Positions 24,707 through 33,291 of a stretch of 64,000 nt of DNA are shown in pieces. The DNA comes from Halobiforma lacisalsi AJ5 (GTDB lineage: Archaea; Halobacteriota; Halobacteria; Halobacteriales; Natrialbaceae). Both the position numbers and the translations under genes were made by a program. Within the stretch, counting starts at the first letter, position 1, and every line of letters begins with the position of its first letter. The stretch is from assembly GCF_000226975.2 (NCBI RefSeq), contig NZ_CP019286.1, forward strand, positions 152,197 through 216,196, written 5' to 3'. Under the pieces are notes generated by a model. The model saw only the letters and a program-made list of their open reading frames with translations, was not told where the DNA came from and ran no database searches.

Positions 24707-25096
24707 CCATTGTGTCTCCCCTTCATTTTTGCTGTGTGCCGGACCAACCCGAACCCCGCCACCCCACCCTCCGCTCCGTGCTCGCTCTCCACGGTCGCTG
24801 CGCGCGCAGCAACGACCTCTCCCAAGCTAGATTTGAGTAACTAGTAGATCACTTGTTAGCTGCTATGTGAACACATACAGTTTTTCTAGTATTTATTAGA
24901 TTTATATCAGTAGGTATTAAGATAAAATAATGGATTGCTTAGCTCTGAATTGCGGACTAAGGGTGAAAGATGAATATGAACACAGATTTCTGGAGTTCGT
25001 GTGCATATCTTAGAGAGTAGTATTCAGAGAGTGTCTGCCCAGGGGGTGGAACGTGCCTTTACACATCTCCGCGGTGGCACTATCTGATAGAAGTTA
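24707..25096. other. Intergenic region, composition switch
   Basis: The first ~130 bp are GC-rich. From about 24840 the sequence becomes strongly AT-rich (gtatttattagatttatatcag) and stays low in GC through about 27060. I see no gene here. The switch marks the edge of an accessory segment probably acquired separately. Confidence 0.5.
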
Positions 25097-25924
25097 TCAG
25101 TTAGAGTCTGATGTGGAATCTTCTGAATAGAATCCCGCACTCTTCACGCTGTTAACAGAGAGTGGCCCATCTGGGCCTCGTGTCCGCATCTTTCTGAACG
25201 TGTGGGTTTCTCTTCCATTAATCCTCTCGAGGAATTCACTCACGAATTCTTGGCACGACTCTCTCGCCCAGCGAGCAGAATCTGCGCTAAGAAGTTTGTC
25301 AGGGAAGAGTAATGCATCTTCCCCAGCCAATGGGTTCTGTTGGTATTTCCCTTGGAGACCTGATTCAAGTCGATGTGTGTCCTGATCAGTCCCTATCCCC
25401 CGCCATTCCGGTTGATAATGCACAAAATAGTTTCTGAGTTCTCTAACAAGTTTAACATCCTGATAGGGGTTTTGACCAGGGTCAAACGTTTCTTCGTCCG
25501 CATATGTGAGAATTACCTGATATTTCTTTAATGTCGGTTTATACGAGAAATCACGCTGCTCAACCTGATTTAAATTCTTAACAAGTCTCATGAACCGTCC
25601 GTCATCAACTGGTCCATACCCCATCTCTTGGTCATAATGATATGGCCAGTGCTCAACCGCATCTAAAGCAGCATCGTGAAATTCGTTGATACGTGCCTCG
25701 AGGAATGCATTTGAGGCGATTATTGAGTATATGACAAATATTCGATGTCGTACTTCAATGGGCTCTCCCTCTACTATGGATTCAAATGGATCTTCAAACT
25801 CATCCTGTTCAAGGAGTTTAGCACAATCTTTGAAAAATTCTGCAGTTCCCAGATGACCATGCGAGAACCACTCTTTTATCTCTTGATTAGACTTTCCTGA
25901 GTCGGATCCATCTCGTTCTCCCAT
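25097..25924 (-). CDS. HEPN-like protein with RX4H motif
   Basis: A 275-residue, all-helical soluble protein. LVRELRNYFVHYQPEW contains R164-x4-H169, the active-site signature of HEPN ribonucleases, in a predicted helix. Earlier helices (HRIFVIYSIIASNAFLEARINEFHDAALDA) match the pattern of HEPN proteins related to Abi or MAE_28990-type defence genes. There is no partner nucleotidyltransferase next to it. It lies in an AT-rich segment unlike the flanking plasmid backbone. RNase activity and a defence role are inferred. Confidence 0.55.
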   Translation of the reverse strand: MGERDGSDSGKSNQEIKEWFSHGHLGTAEFFKDCAKLLEQDEFEDPFESIVEGEPIEVRHRIFVIYSIIASNAFLEARINEFHDAALDAVEHWPYHYDQEMGYGPVDDGRFMRLVKNLNQVEQRDFSYKPTLKKYQVILTYADEETFDPGQNPYQDVKLVRELRNYFVHYQPEWRGIGTDQDTHRLESGLQGKYQQNPLAGEDALLFPDKLLSADSARWARESCQEFVSEFLERINGRETHTFRKMRTRGPDGPLSVNSVKSAGFYSEDSTSDSN

Positions 25925-26175
25925 ATCATTGTTCAGTGCGGAAATCCTCTAAAAGTGATGGGGCATTATGGAATAACTCAGTAACGCTGATCGCTAGGTA
26001 GGGAGAATGTGTGGAGGCGGGACGATTAGTTTGGGACCTTGGGCTTAGCCACATACCTTCCCTACTCAAACTGAATTCATTGCGACAAGTGTCTCAATAT
26101 GCACACCGCCTTCACGATCTCGTGTATATATTCGGGAAACGGATTCCGACAACATGCAACCTCAAGAGGTTACTT

Positions 26176-26760
26176 CTAGGACTCTATCTCTAATAGTTCA
26201 TTCCTGAGATTAACTAAGAATAAGTGTATGAACAACAGCGTGAGTGCACCAACAAATATCGGAATGATATAAAACAAGATGTTGATAAAAGCAACAACTG
26301 AACCGGATAATGTAAATCCTTCCCGAACTAGAATATCAATTAACCAAATCTCTATTTCAGTCCCGGTGAATGTATATATTGGCAGAAGTAATGATGAAAG
26401 TACGTGAAATTTATATGAGGTAGGGTATCCAGATGAGTCGACTATTTTATGATATTCATTAACTTCCAATACTGGTAACATCAATAGAAATATTGCTAAC
26501 GTAATAAAGCCAAAAAATGTTACGTGGAACGTTTCACCAACCGTTCTCACAAGAAAGATGCCCCAAAAAATGAAAAACACATTGACAATATGAATCGTTG
26601 CAAATCTTCCAAGGGGTACAGCTGAAAATGGAAGTGGGAAAGAAATCCTCTTTTCCTTGGCAGCCCCTTGTAGATCAACATCATTTCTTGAAAACCCACA
26701 AAGCTCAACCATTACTGCCAAGAACAATGGTATAAGAATCGCCACTGTCTGATCGGTCAT
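26176..26760 (-). CDS. Integral membrane protein, about five helices
   Basis: A 194-residue hydrophobic protein with segments near residues 6-22 (VAILIPLFLAVMVELCG), 53-72 (TIHIVNVFFIFWGIFLV), 80-100 (FFGFITLAIFLLMLPVL), 120-140 and 155-185 (VVAFINILFYIIPIFVGALTLLFIHLF). No family is recognised. Its codons are AT-rich and unlike the GC-rich genes on either side, a sign of lateral acquisition. It is the same orientation as the HEPN-like gene and 250 bp upstream of it, so both could belong to one acquired module. Confidence 0.6.
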   Translation of the reverse strand: MTDQTVAILIPLFLAVMVELCGFSRNDVDLQGAAKEKRISFPLPFSAVPLGRFATIHIVNVFFIFWGIFLVRTVGETFHVTFFGFITLAIFLLMLPVLEVNEYHKIVDSSGYPTSYKFHVLSSLLLPIYTFTGTEIEIWLIDILVREGFTLSGSVVAFINILFYIIPIFVGALTLLFIHLFLVNLRNELLEIES

Positions 26761-26919
26761 TATTGTCTAAATTGACGGTCACGGCTACATTAGTATAAAT
26801 ATATTCTTTAATCCACGTCTATTATTTGGAATCTCTATAGGAAGCGTACCAGCAATAAACCTCCTTCCTACTTAAGTCAGGATTTGATTTAACAACCCGG
26901 TTAACATAGAGATCATCAT

Positions 26920-27060
26920 ATGGCAATAGAACGTAGGAGATTTCACGAATGTGATAGCTGTAATATCATTATGACCACTGAAGATGATGTAGAGGAACCA
27001 TCATTTGATTGCCCAGTTTGTGGAGGCAGCAATTTCACTAGTGTACAGAATATGTACTAA
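26920..27060 (+). CDS. Small zinc-ribbon protein, 46 aa
   Basis: Starts at ATG 26920 and ends at TAA 27058-27060. Two knuckles, CDSC and CPVC, are separated by a 17-residue acidic linker, and the C-terminal CPVCGGSNF matches haloarchaeal small zinc-finger (CPxCG) proteins. It would fold around one zinc ion. Such proteins are common in haloarchaea and often regulatory. It stands alone in AT-rich DNA, divergent from the membrane-protein gene. Confidence 0.7.
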   Translation: MAIERRRFHECDSCNIIMTTEDDVEEPSFDCPVCGGSNFTSVQNMY

Positions 27061-27235
27061 CTAGATCATTTGAGTTCTACGGATAATTGACTCCGTGAAA
27101 TATCGACCTACGTTTCGTGAGCTTCAACTGGAAATTTTTGCGCGGAGGAAGGGGTAAGGCGCTGTAATTTTTTGGCGCTGTCGCCTTGGCGACACGCATC
27201 TAGACAGAAAGAGCGAACCATTCAGCGTCCTCGAA

Positions 27236-27586
27236 GTGGATACCGAACTCTGCAACACAGTCGTATCAGCGTGCGAACTGCGCAGTGAGTGGTTCACAAA
27301 GTCTGGCGACGAGACAGTCGGTGACCGACTCGAGACGATCGCGACGATCTGGATGGCTGGCCGCCATCATGGCTACGTCACCACTCGCATTGCATGGCTT
27401 GAACTTGCCGCCGACGCCTGTGACTGGTATACTCGAGTGCTTTGCCCCTCGAGCGAAGACGAACGCGCACAGCGAGCGACTGATGCTTGCCGCCAGCTTC
27501 GTAGCATCATCCAAGAGTATCGGTTACGGAATCACGACGATAAGAACAGAGGTAACGGAATTGGACAGTGGTTCAGAGGAGCCTGA
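27236..27586 (+). CDS. Hypothetical protein, 116 aa
   Basis: A 116-residue soluble protein starting at GTG 27236. It is helical (LETIATIWMAGRHHGYVTTRIAWLEL, then ERAQRATDACRQLRSIIQEYRL) with no motif that I recognise. Upstream, a short hairpin TGTCGCC-TT-GGCGACA (27179-27194) precedes the start. It is followed by 200 bp without a gene, then the SWIM gene. Confidence 0.45.
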   Translation: MDTELCNTVVSACELRSEWFTKSGDETVGDRLETIATIWMAGRHHGYVTTRIAWLELAADACDWYTRVLCPSSEDERAQRATDACRQLRSIIQEYRLRNHDDKNRGNGIGQWFRGA

Positions 27587-27796
27587 CCGATCCATTCAAC
27601 CCTTTTCTCGCTTTCAGGTAGCGACGATCTGGGAGGCAGTCAAACCATATCTTCAACCGTAACTGCGGGAGGTTCCCGTTAGCGCTCTGGTCGGTCGAGA
27701 ATGCGGCTGAATTACTAATTTCTCTGCTGGCCCCACGTGAGGGTTTTTGTGCGCCAGGAGGTGTGAGGCGCGACTCCGTCCGCCTCGAGATCAGTG

Positions 27797-28360
27797 ATGA
27801 GTACTGACCGACCGATTCAGAGCGAGACGCATCGAGAGCATTCGACTGACGACGACGTCACCAACGACCGATCCCAGAGCTATCCTGGCGATACCGCCCG
27901 TCTAAACGGACACGAACTCGTCGCAATCGACGAGTGGCTTCCTGGCAAAGCGCCATCACCCTACGACATCGATCTCACGGACAGCTATGAGTATCGGACC
28001 CGCTACTGGCGCTGCAGGAAGTGCGGCCAAGAACGCAGCCATCGCGACGAGTTCATGACCCATTGTGAGGAACCACGATCAGCAACTCCCCTCGAGGCCG
28101 GCGGCTACTCGATTGACGAGCCACGAACCCGACGGGCACTCACCGAAGCAATCGATGTCCACTTTGCTCAGCCGGGGCCGATCTACAAGGTCGTCAGCGA
28201 AAGCGAGAGCACGTACGAGGTCGATGTCGACGAGGAGACGTGTACCTGCCCCGATTTCGAACAGCGCCGGCCAGACGACGGCTGTAAGCATCTGCGACGT
28301 GTCGACCTCGAAATTCGGACTGGACTCGTTCCCAGTCCAGATGGAACCTTCCAACGATGA
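27797..28360 (+). CDS. SWIM zinc-finger protein
   Basis: A 187-residue protein from ATG 27797 (GTG one codon upstream is possible). The C-terminus has CTCPDFEQRRPDDGCKHLRR, a CxCx(n)CxH SWIM motif. An additional CRKC...HC group lies in the middle (WRCRKCGQERSHRDEFMTHC), probably a second zinc site. The N-terminal 50 residues are disordered and acidic. SWIM domains bind DNA or proteins. Similar proteins are widespread on haloarchaeal plasmids, with no known function. Confidence 0.75.
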   Translation: MSTDRPIQSETHREHSTDDDVTNDRSQSYPGDTARLNGHELVAIDEWLPGKAPSPYDIDLTDSYEYRTRYWRCRKCGQERSHRDEFMTHCEEPRSATPLEAGGYSIDEPRTRRALTEAIDVHFAQPGPIYKVVSESESTYEVDVDEETCTCPDFEQRRPDDGCKHLRRVDLEIRTGLVPSPDGTFQR

Positions 28361-28512
28361 GACTCTCAAAAATTTTGACGCGGCACTCAGCTACGATACC
28401 ACGCTACCATAACTAATCGCTTCATCGCAGGATACGGTTCCCCGGAGACCGCGGTTTGAATAATTGACTCGAGCCAAATTATTTGAGATTGCGGATCCAA
28501 GAGCGAGTACGA

Positions 28513-29052
28513 ATGGGTGACTCAGATCAGCGATCGTGGACAGACAGCATGAACGGACGTGAACGCGTCCGCCATGTCGTAGAGTTACTTGACGAACCAG
28601 CACCAGTCCAAGAGATTGCCGACCGAGCAGATGTCTCTCGCACGACAGCGGATGATGAACTCCAGCGACTGCAGAGTGACGACTGGGTCAGAGAAACGAC
28701 GATTGATGGGACGAAAGCGTACGACTTGAACCCTGTTCGAATGCTCTTCGACGAAGTGACTGACCTGATCGACGAGTATTCGCGCGACGAACTCGAGAGC
28801 CAGCTTACAGAGTTGAAGACGGAACAAGAGGAGTTGGCTGCAGAATACGACGTCAGTTCACTCACAGAGTTTCGAGAACAACTCGCTGGAGAAGATCTAT
28901 CGGCTGCGGAGCTTCGTGAGCGTCGCAACGTCGTCGAAACCTGGGAGGCAATCAACACGGAACTCAGGCTCGTAAAGCACGCTCTCCAGTTATACGATGA
29001 CGTTGTTGGCCTTTCCTCACCCGAAAGTGGCTCTCACTCGACATTCGCCTAA
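28513..29052 (+). CDS. Winged-helix regulator, first gene of a broken two-gene unit
   Basis: A 179-residue protein from ATG 28513. It has an N-terminal winged helix (RVRHVVELLDEPAPVQEIAD, VSRTTADDELQRLQSDDWV) followed by a long acidic coiled coil (DELESQLTELKTEQEELAAE). This is similar to the haloarchaeal DUF7342-type regulators. Its TAA overlaps the ATG (29052) of the next gene (TAATG), so the two were coupled. The next gene is interrupted by IS4 copy 2 only 61 bp later. Confidence 0.7.
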   Translation: MGDSDQRSWTDSMNGRERVRHVVELLDEPAPVQEIADRADVSRTTADDELQRLQSDDWVRETTIDGTKAYDLNPVRMLFDEVTDLIDEYSRDELESQLTELKTEQEELAAEYDVSSLTEFREQLAGEDLSAAELRERRNVVETWEAINTELRLVKHALQLYDDVVGLSSPESGSHSTFA

Positions 29053-29112
29053 TGGTCGTTTTTCTCGCTAACCGGGCTAACTTGCAGAGCAAGCGCCTGC
29101 ATGATCGTATCC
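29052..29112 (+). pseudogene. 5' end of the gene split by IS4 copy 2
   Basis: Starts at ATG 29052 in the TAATG overlap with the regulator gene and reads MVVFLANRANLQSKRLHDR before the insertion at 29113. The frame continues after the element: the duplicated 10 bp joins it to DRIQNRL at 30755. The native product was thus ~170 residues. Confidence 0.85.
29103..29112. repeat. Target-site duplication of IS4 copy 2 (left; right copy 30755-30764)
   Basis: GATCGTATCC occurs immediately before the element (29103-29112) and immediately after it (30755-30764). The perfect 10-bp direct repeat proves a simple insertion and fixes the element ends. Confidence 0.95.
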
Positions 29113-30754
29113 CATTCGTTCTAGTTTAGCCATTCGTTCTAGTTTAGCAGAGTGTAGCGCCGTCTGACTAGATATCGTTGTGACTACCAGTCAGAGAAAT
29201 CCGGTGGATAGTGTGACCTACTCCCCACCGGATTCAGTGATTGTTGATCGGATTCAAAGAGCGTTTCCCTCCGATGAGTTGCGCGAGCGCGCTCGCGCAA
29301 CGAATCTCGTAGAGCGTGAACGGAAATTCGACGCTGTTGCGCTGTTCTACACGCTTTCACTCGGCTTCGCTGCTGGATCAGACCGATCTATTCAGGCCTT
29401 TCTCGAACGATTCGTCGAGATGGCTGACTGTGACGAACTCTCCTATGCAACCTTCCACGGGTGGTTCTCTCCACCGTTCGTTGCACTCCTTCGAGAGATT
29501 CTCGATGACGCCATCGAGAATCTCGATACCAGAAGTGCCGACCTTAGCGGACGTCTCGAACGGTTTCGAGACGTCCTCATCGTCGATGGGAGCATTGTGT
29601 CTCTCTATCAAGATGCTGCAGATGTGTACGCTGCAACCGGTGACGATCAGGCTGGTCTGAAACTTCACCTAACAGAATCACTCTCAACTGGCCTTCCGGC
29701 ACGGTACCAGACAACTGACGCTAAAACCCAAGAACGGAGCCAGCTACCCACCGGCGAGTGGGTAGCTGGCGCACTTATCCTGCTTGATCTCGGCTTCTAC
29801 GACTTCTGGTTGTTCGACCGCATTGACCAGAATAACGGCTGGTTCGTCTCCCGTGTGAAGGACGACGCAAACTTCGAGATCGTCGAAGAGCTCCGGACGT
29901 GGCGGGGCAACAGTATCCCGCTCGAAGGAGAGTCGCTGCAGGACGTCCTTGACGACCTGCAGCGACAGGAAATCGATGTTCGCATTACCCTCTCGTTCGA
30001 GCGAAAGCGAGGGTCGTCCACCAGCCCGCCCCGAACGTTCCGGTTGGTTGGTGTTTGGAACGAGGACACTGAGGAGTACCACCTCTATCTGACGAATCTC
30101 TCGAAAGACGACTATAGCGCGCCCGATATCGCACAGCTCTATCGGGCGCGCTGGGAGATCGAATTGCTATTCAAGGAACTGAAATCGCGCTTCGGACTTG
30201 ACGAGATCAACACGACCGATCCGTACATCATCGAGGCGCTGGTCATCATGGCCGCGATCTCACTGCTGATGAGCCGTGTTATCGTCGATGAACTCCAGAA
30301 ACTAGACAGAAAACAACAGGAAAGCGCCGACGACGCCGCAGCGTCGTCGCCGCAACTCCCTCGTCGGCGATGTTCTCACGCTGTCGAACGCCACGCACAC
30401 CTGATCCAGTTGTATGTGATGCTCGATTTAGGGTACGAACTCCCGGATTTAGATGAGTTGTTGTTATGGGCGTCACGTGATCCAAATCCGCATCGTCCGA
30501 GATTACGTGATCAGGTTAAGTCAGGCGAGTTCTGGTAACGAACTCGCCTGACGACCGGGGAACCCCCTGTCTCAATAGCGGCAGCTCTGGAACGGCGACG
30601 CACTCACAGCCGTGAGTGCGCCGCCTCAAAGGTATCACACGACGAATCCGTGACTGCCTGTTCCAGCGACCCACTCTCCTGAGCCAGTCCACTCCAATTT
30701 GGTATAGTCTCTGCTGAGATCCTGCTTCACCCCGTCGCTAAACTAGAACAGATG
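29113..30754 (+). mobile_element. IS4-family (ISH8-type) insertion sequence, complete copy 2 (1642 bp)
   Basis: The ends are CATTCGTTCTAGTTTAGC and GCTAAACTAGAACAGATG (inverted, 16 of 18 matching), flanked by a 10-bp duplication. A second copy of the left repeat motif follows directly inside the left end (29131-29147). It contains one intact transposase gene. It is inserted in the second gene of a regulator/partner pair. Confidence 0.96.
29180..30538 (+). CDS. IS4-family (ISH8-type) transposase
   Basis: 452 residues from GTG 29180. It has the same landmarks as the copy at 64-1422, including VLIVDGSIV and YRARWEIELLFKELK. Three or so base differences cluster around 30012-30032 (RGSSTSPPRTF against RGSCTSTTRTF). 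The gene appears intact and the element complete, so this copy could be active. Confidence 0.94.
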   Translation: MTTSQRNPVDSVTYSPPDSVIVDRIQRAFPSDELRERARATNLVERERKFDAVALFYTLSLGFAAGSDRSIQAFLERFVEMADCDELSYATFHGWFSPPFVALLREILDDAIENLDTRSADLSGRLERFRDVLIVDGSIVSLYQDAADVYAATGDDQAGLKLHLTESLSTGLPARYQTTDAKTQERSQLPTGEWVAGALILLDLGFYDFWLFDRIDQNNGWFVSRVKDDANFEIVEELRTWRGNSIPLEGESLQDVLDDLQRQEIDVRITLSFERKRGSSTSPPRTFRLVGVWNEDTEEYHLYLTNLSKDDYSAPDIAQLYRARWEIELLFKELKSRFGLDEINTTDPYIIEALVIMAAISLLMSRVIVDELQKLDRKQQESADDAAASSPQLPRRRCSHAVERHAHLIQLYVMLDLGYELPDLDELLLWASRDPNPHRPRLRDQVKSGEFW

Positions 30755-31213
30755 GATCGTATCCAGAATCGACTCACTGCTGAATTCGACAACGTTCGAC
30801 GGCGGCGTGCCGAGCCACGCGAGGCAGGCCCATATCGCGTTGTCGGAGAGGTGGACCCATGTCAATTCCTCGACGATGAGACGTACCCTACAACGACGGC
30901 TCGAATCGAAATCGGATTTCAGATCCAGACAAGTGACCCATATGAGCACTACTGGTTCAATTGGATCGAGCCCGAACGAAGTCTGCTAGTTGGCTGGCAC
31001 CAAGACGATATGCACACCGATCTCGGACAAGTTCATTTACAAGTAAATAGGGGATCCTTAGCGGTTGATCATCAGCCAGCCCGGTTCATCGACTCACATC
31101 CACTCGATGTTATCGAACAACGGTTAGGAGAACTCCCTAGTGCCGTCCACGCTGTCGAGTGGGATGATCATACCCCCATTGGATTCGATTCATCTGCTTC
31201 TGTTATTGAATAG
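30752..31213 (+). CDS. 3' part of split gene, re-started by the IS end; possible toxin partner
   Basis: The last four bases of IS4 copy 2 (GATG) place an ATG directly in frame with the downstream part of the split gene, so a 153-residue protein (MDRIQNRLTAEF...) lacking only the native first 17 residues can still be made. The protein is alpha/beta, with EIGFQIQTSDPYEHYWFNWIEPE and LVGWHQDDMHTDLGQVHLQV as core segments (aromatics and histidines that might form an active site). Its coupling to a winged-helix regulator suggests a toxin/antitoxin-like pair, possibly related to TumE-type proteins. That family call is weak. Confidence 0.6.
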   Translation: MDRIQNRLTAEFDNVRRRRAEPREAGPYRVVGEVDPCQFLDDETYPTTTARIEIGFQIQTSDPYEHYWFNWIEPERSLLVGWHQDDMHTDLGQVHLQVNRGSLAVDHQPARFIDSHPLDVIEQRLGELPSAVHAVEWDDHTPIGFDSSASVIE

Positions 31214-31344
31214 ACGGACCAGTTGCTGCCTGGATTTTGCCTTCAGGTAGGTTCCGCAAACAGTCACATCAGTCGTATCCTCGAGACGGTTTGTTGCCCC
31301 GAGGTGGGGTGACGGGGCGACCAGTTAGGTGCCTCGTCAGAGAC

Positions 31345-31728
31345 ATGATGGCTACGGATCAGACCGTCCGCAGTCGCTCTACTCGAGATGCATCGCAACA
31401 ATCGCAATCGACACTGTCGTGTCCCGAGTGTAGTAGCAAACTCGTCACAGCGAATCGCGAGGCGTACTGTCGAGAGTGTGGCTTGATCGCCGACGAAAAC
31501 CAGTTCGACCACGGCCCCGAATGGTTCGCCTCGGATAAAGACTCGAGCCGGCGTCGAACGGGTGCCCCACTGACCGCAGGGCGACACGATCGCGGAAGTC
31601 TTAACTCTGAACCAGGGGAGCAGTTGCTCGAGCAACTCGAGGACGTCATGGACGCGGATAGTGCAAGATGGTCAGCAGTCGGTAGCAAGTTTCCGATTCT
31701 GTACGACGAGTGGGAGAGACGCTATTGA
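31345..31728 (+). pseudogene. TFB (TFIIB) zinc-ribbon fragment without cyclin folds
   Basis: From ATG 31345 (or 31348). The N-terminal part has the TFIIB zinc ribbon (CPEC...CREC) and the B-finger region (DHGPEWFASD, RTGAPLTAGRHDRGS), closely similar to the intact TFB at 37126. After residue ~85 the similarity stops. The remaining ~40 residues (QLLEQLEDVMDADSARW) show no cyclin repeat, and the gene ends at 31728. Without cyclin folds it cannot bind TBP/BRE as a normal TFB. It could be a relic or act as a dominant fragment. Confidence 0.75.
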
Positions 31729-31735
31729 CGACCGC

Positions 31736-31996
31736 GAGGAATTATCTGGACTCGAGGATCCACATCAGTGGTTCGTCCCCGCACTTGCGCTACACGAATC
31801 CTCCCGATCGAATCAAACTACGCAACCAGAACCGAGCATTCCACGTAAGACCCGACTCAGTTGTCGCCACTGCGACGAAGAGACAATTCACGTCTTCGAC
31901 AGCCGTGATACTGCTTCAAATGCCTCAGTCTCATCAGCATCCGTCTGGGAATGCAACCGATGTAGCACTCCTCGCCGTGGTCCAGCCCTCGAGTGA
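31736..31996 (+). pseudogene. Fragment of TFB-partner zinc-ribbon gene
   Basis: The frame here reads LSGLEDPHQWFVPALALHES and then LSCRHCDEETIHVF...WECNRC...PRRGPALE. It matches in order the C-terminal ~90 residues of the 38126-39028 protein (VWLVPAMALTEST, LDCQNCGRATNHQF, WKCRVCGLARYGPSLE). No start codon or N-terminal part is present. Together with the TFB fragment just before it, this is a decayed second copy of the TFB/partner locus at 37126-39028, with the middle deleted. Confidence 0.7.
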
Positions 31997-32152
31997 AAAC
32001 ATACAAATAGTATTTCAGTAATGTTGTGGGAGTCTTCCGGACCTTCGGGAGTTCTCGGATCCCGATTCGCCAACAATTGAGAAAGTAATGGTGACGCGAT
32101 GCTTTCCGAGCTTCTGACATACCCTGTGGAAAATCCGTCTCACCTCCGTCTT

Positions 32153-32389
32153 TCAGGCCTTCAATACCTCTAGCTGCATCTCTTCCATCTCATATTCGCG
32201 AGTTGGTTTCGAGGCACGTCCTTCTCTCCGCTCGTGATCTTCTGCTCTTGCAGCGCGAAAGCCATTTTCCAGAACACTATCAAAATGTTCCATTGACTTG
32301 TACCGATGGAGAATCATTCGGTCAGAGGGCACCATCCATTGACCGGTGGGCTGAGCAACAGGCTGCTCTCGATACTCACGTTCGTCCAT
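32153..32389 (-). CDS. Hypothetical protein, 78 aa
   Basis: A short basic/acidic mixed protein (MDEREYREQPVAQPTGQW, then MILHRYKSMEHFDSVLENGF) with no recognised family. It is supported only by an open frame of ordinary composition and by lying between other minus-strand genes. It may be a partial gene. Confidence 0.35.
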   Translation of the reverse strand: MDEREYREQPVAQPTGQWMVPSDRMILHRYKSMEHFDSVLENGFRAARAEDHERREGRASKPTREYEMEEMQLEVLKA

Positions 32390-32462
32390 ACGGTATTAGA
32401 AACTAAACAGGCAGAAATAACCCACCTCTGGATATTAAACTAGGAAAGATACAGCGTTGACT

Positions 32463-33104
32463 CTACAGGAGTTGGGCGAGGATCTGAACTACGAATCCGC
32501 TAACCAAGATGAAAAGTCCACCACGTCGGAATCGGCCCTCTATTCTTTCGATTCGTCGCCTAATAGCAGAGAGCAAGACTACCGCATCGACGGTGATCAG
32601 ACGGTTATTATCGTCATCAAATGCGACAAATTTCCGTTCAGCCACTTCACTGGAGTCCCCATCTATCTCTTGCTTGGTTTTTGAAATAGGCATTAGAAGC
32701 GAGATGTCTTTCCACTCCTCATCTTCGCCTAGAGCCTTATCATCATAGAGATCGCTCATAGTCTCAATAACCTCAAAGAATCCCTCAGAATTAGCGGCTC
32801 CCGCAAAACCGCTAGAGTTTGGGTCTGATAAACCACTATACCCCGATTCTCTGTCGTTTGCCGTAAGCAACCCATGACGAAGCCGCCCTGTGTAGAAGTA
32901 TTGGGAGACGAGATGGACATCAGGAATTGCGAGGACCAAAGCGCCCAGCACGTCAAGACCGAGTCCGACTAATATTAGATTCCGTTGAGGATACGTTGTG
33001 CGGACTGCAAATAGGCATACGGGCAGTCCTAGTAGAACCACAGCTCCGCCTACCCACCTCGTTTTCGGAGGTTTCCATGCAGTTTCCATACAAGCGGTAG
33101 TCAA
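32463..33104 (-). CDS. Membrane protein with cytoplasmic loop, 213 aa
   Basis: Two N-terminal hydrophobic segments (WVGGAVVLLGLPVCLFAV and LILVGLGLDVLGALVLAI), a ~110-residue acidic loop (SDLYDDKALGEDEEWKDISLL), and a C-terminal anchor after a basic amphipathic part (RRRIERIEGRFRRGGLFILVSGFVVQ). No family is recognised. It lies downstream of the QueC-like/nuclease cluster on the same strand with a 70-bp gap, so it may be part of that cluster as a membrane component. Confidence 0.6.
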   Translation of the reverse strand: MTTACMETAWKPPKTRWVGGAVVLLGLPVCLFAVRTTYPQRNLILVGLGLDVLGALVLAIPDVHLVSQYFYTGRLRHGLLTANDRESGYSGLSDPNSSGFAGAANSEGFFEVIETMSDLYDDKALGEDEEWKDISLLMPISKTKQEIDGDSSEVAERKFVAFDDDNNRLITVDAVVLLSAIRRRIERIEGRFRRGGLFILVSGFVVQILAQLL

Positions 33105-33174
33105 GGATAGAAGATTAAATTAGTCACTCTCAGAGAAGATCAACCGAATTCATACCTACACAAGCCACGGGCTC

Positions 33175-33291
33175 TTATGCACGGAAGTTCTCGCCACAGT
33201 TCCGGCACGTCGCCCATCCTCCTTTCTTCACTTTCTGATTCTCTCCACACTCGCGACATTCTCGCCACACGGATCGGTTGCGGTGGCTCAT
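33175..33291 (-). CDS. Zinc-ribbon miniprotein, 38 aa, coupled to the nuclease gene
   Basis: Starts at ATG 33291-33289, overlapping the TGA stop of the nuclease gene (ATGA), and ends with TAA 33177-33175. It contains two CxxCGEN knuckles (CRECGEN and CRNCGEN) separated by 13 residues, a symmetric single-zinc ribbon with basic flanks (MSHRNRSVWR). Translational coupling to the nuclease and the tight Cys pattern make it a real gene despite its size. It may bind nucleic acid or the nuclease itself. Confidence 0.75.
   Translation of the reverse strand: MSHRNRSVWRECRECGENQKVKKGGWATCRNCGENFRA

Noticed and set aside
1..30754. Inversion between the two opposite IS4 copies
   Set aside because: Copy 2 keeps its own perfect 10-bp duplication, so its flanks have not been exchanged.
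30752..31213. Firm assignment to the TumE toxin family
   Set aside because: Aromatic and His residues are arranged somewhat similarly, but I see no diagnostic motif; left as a weak possibility.
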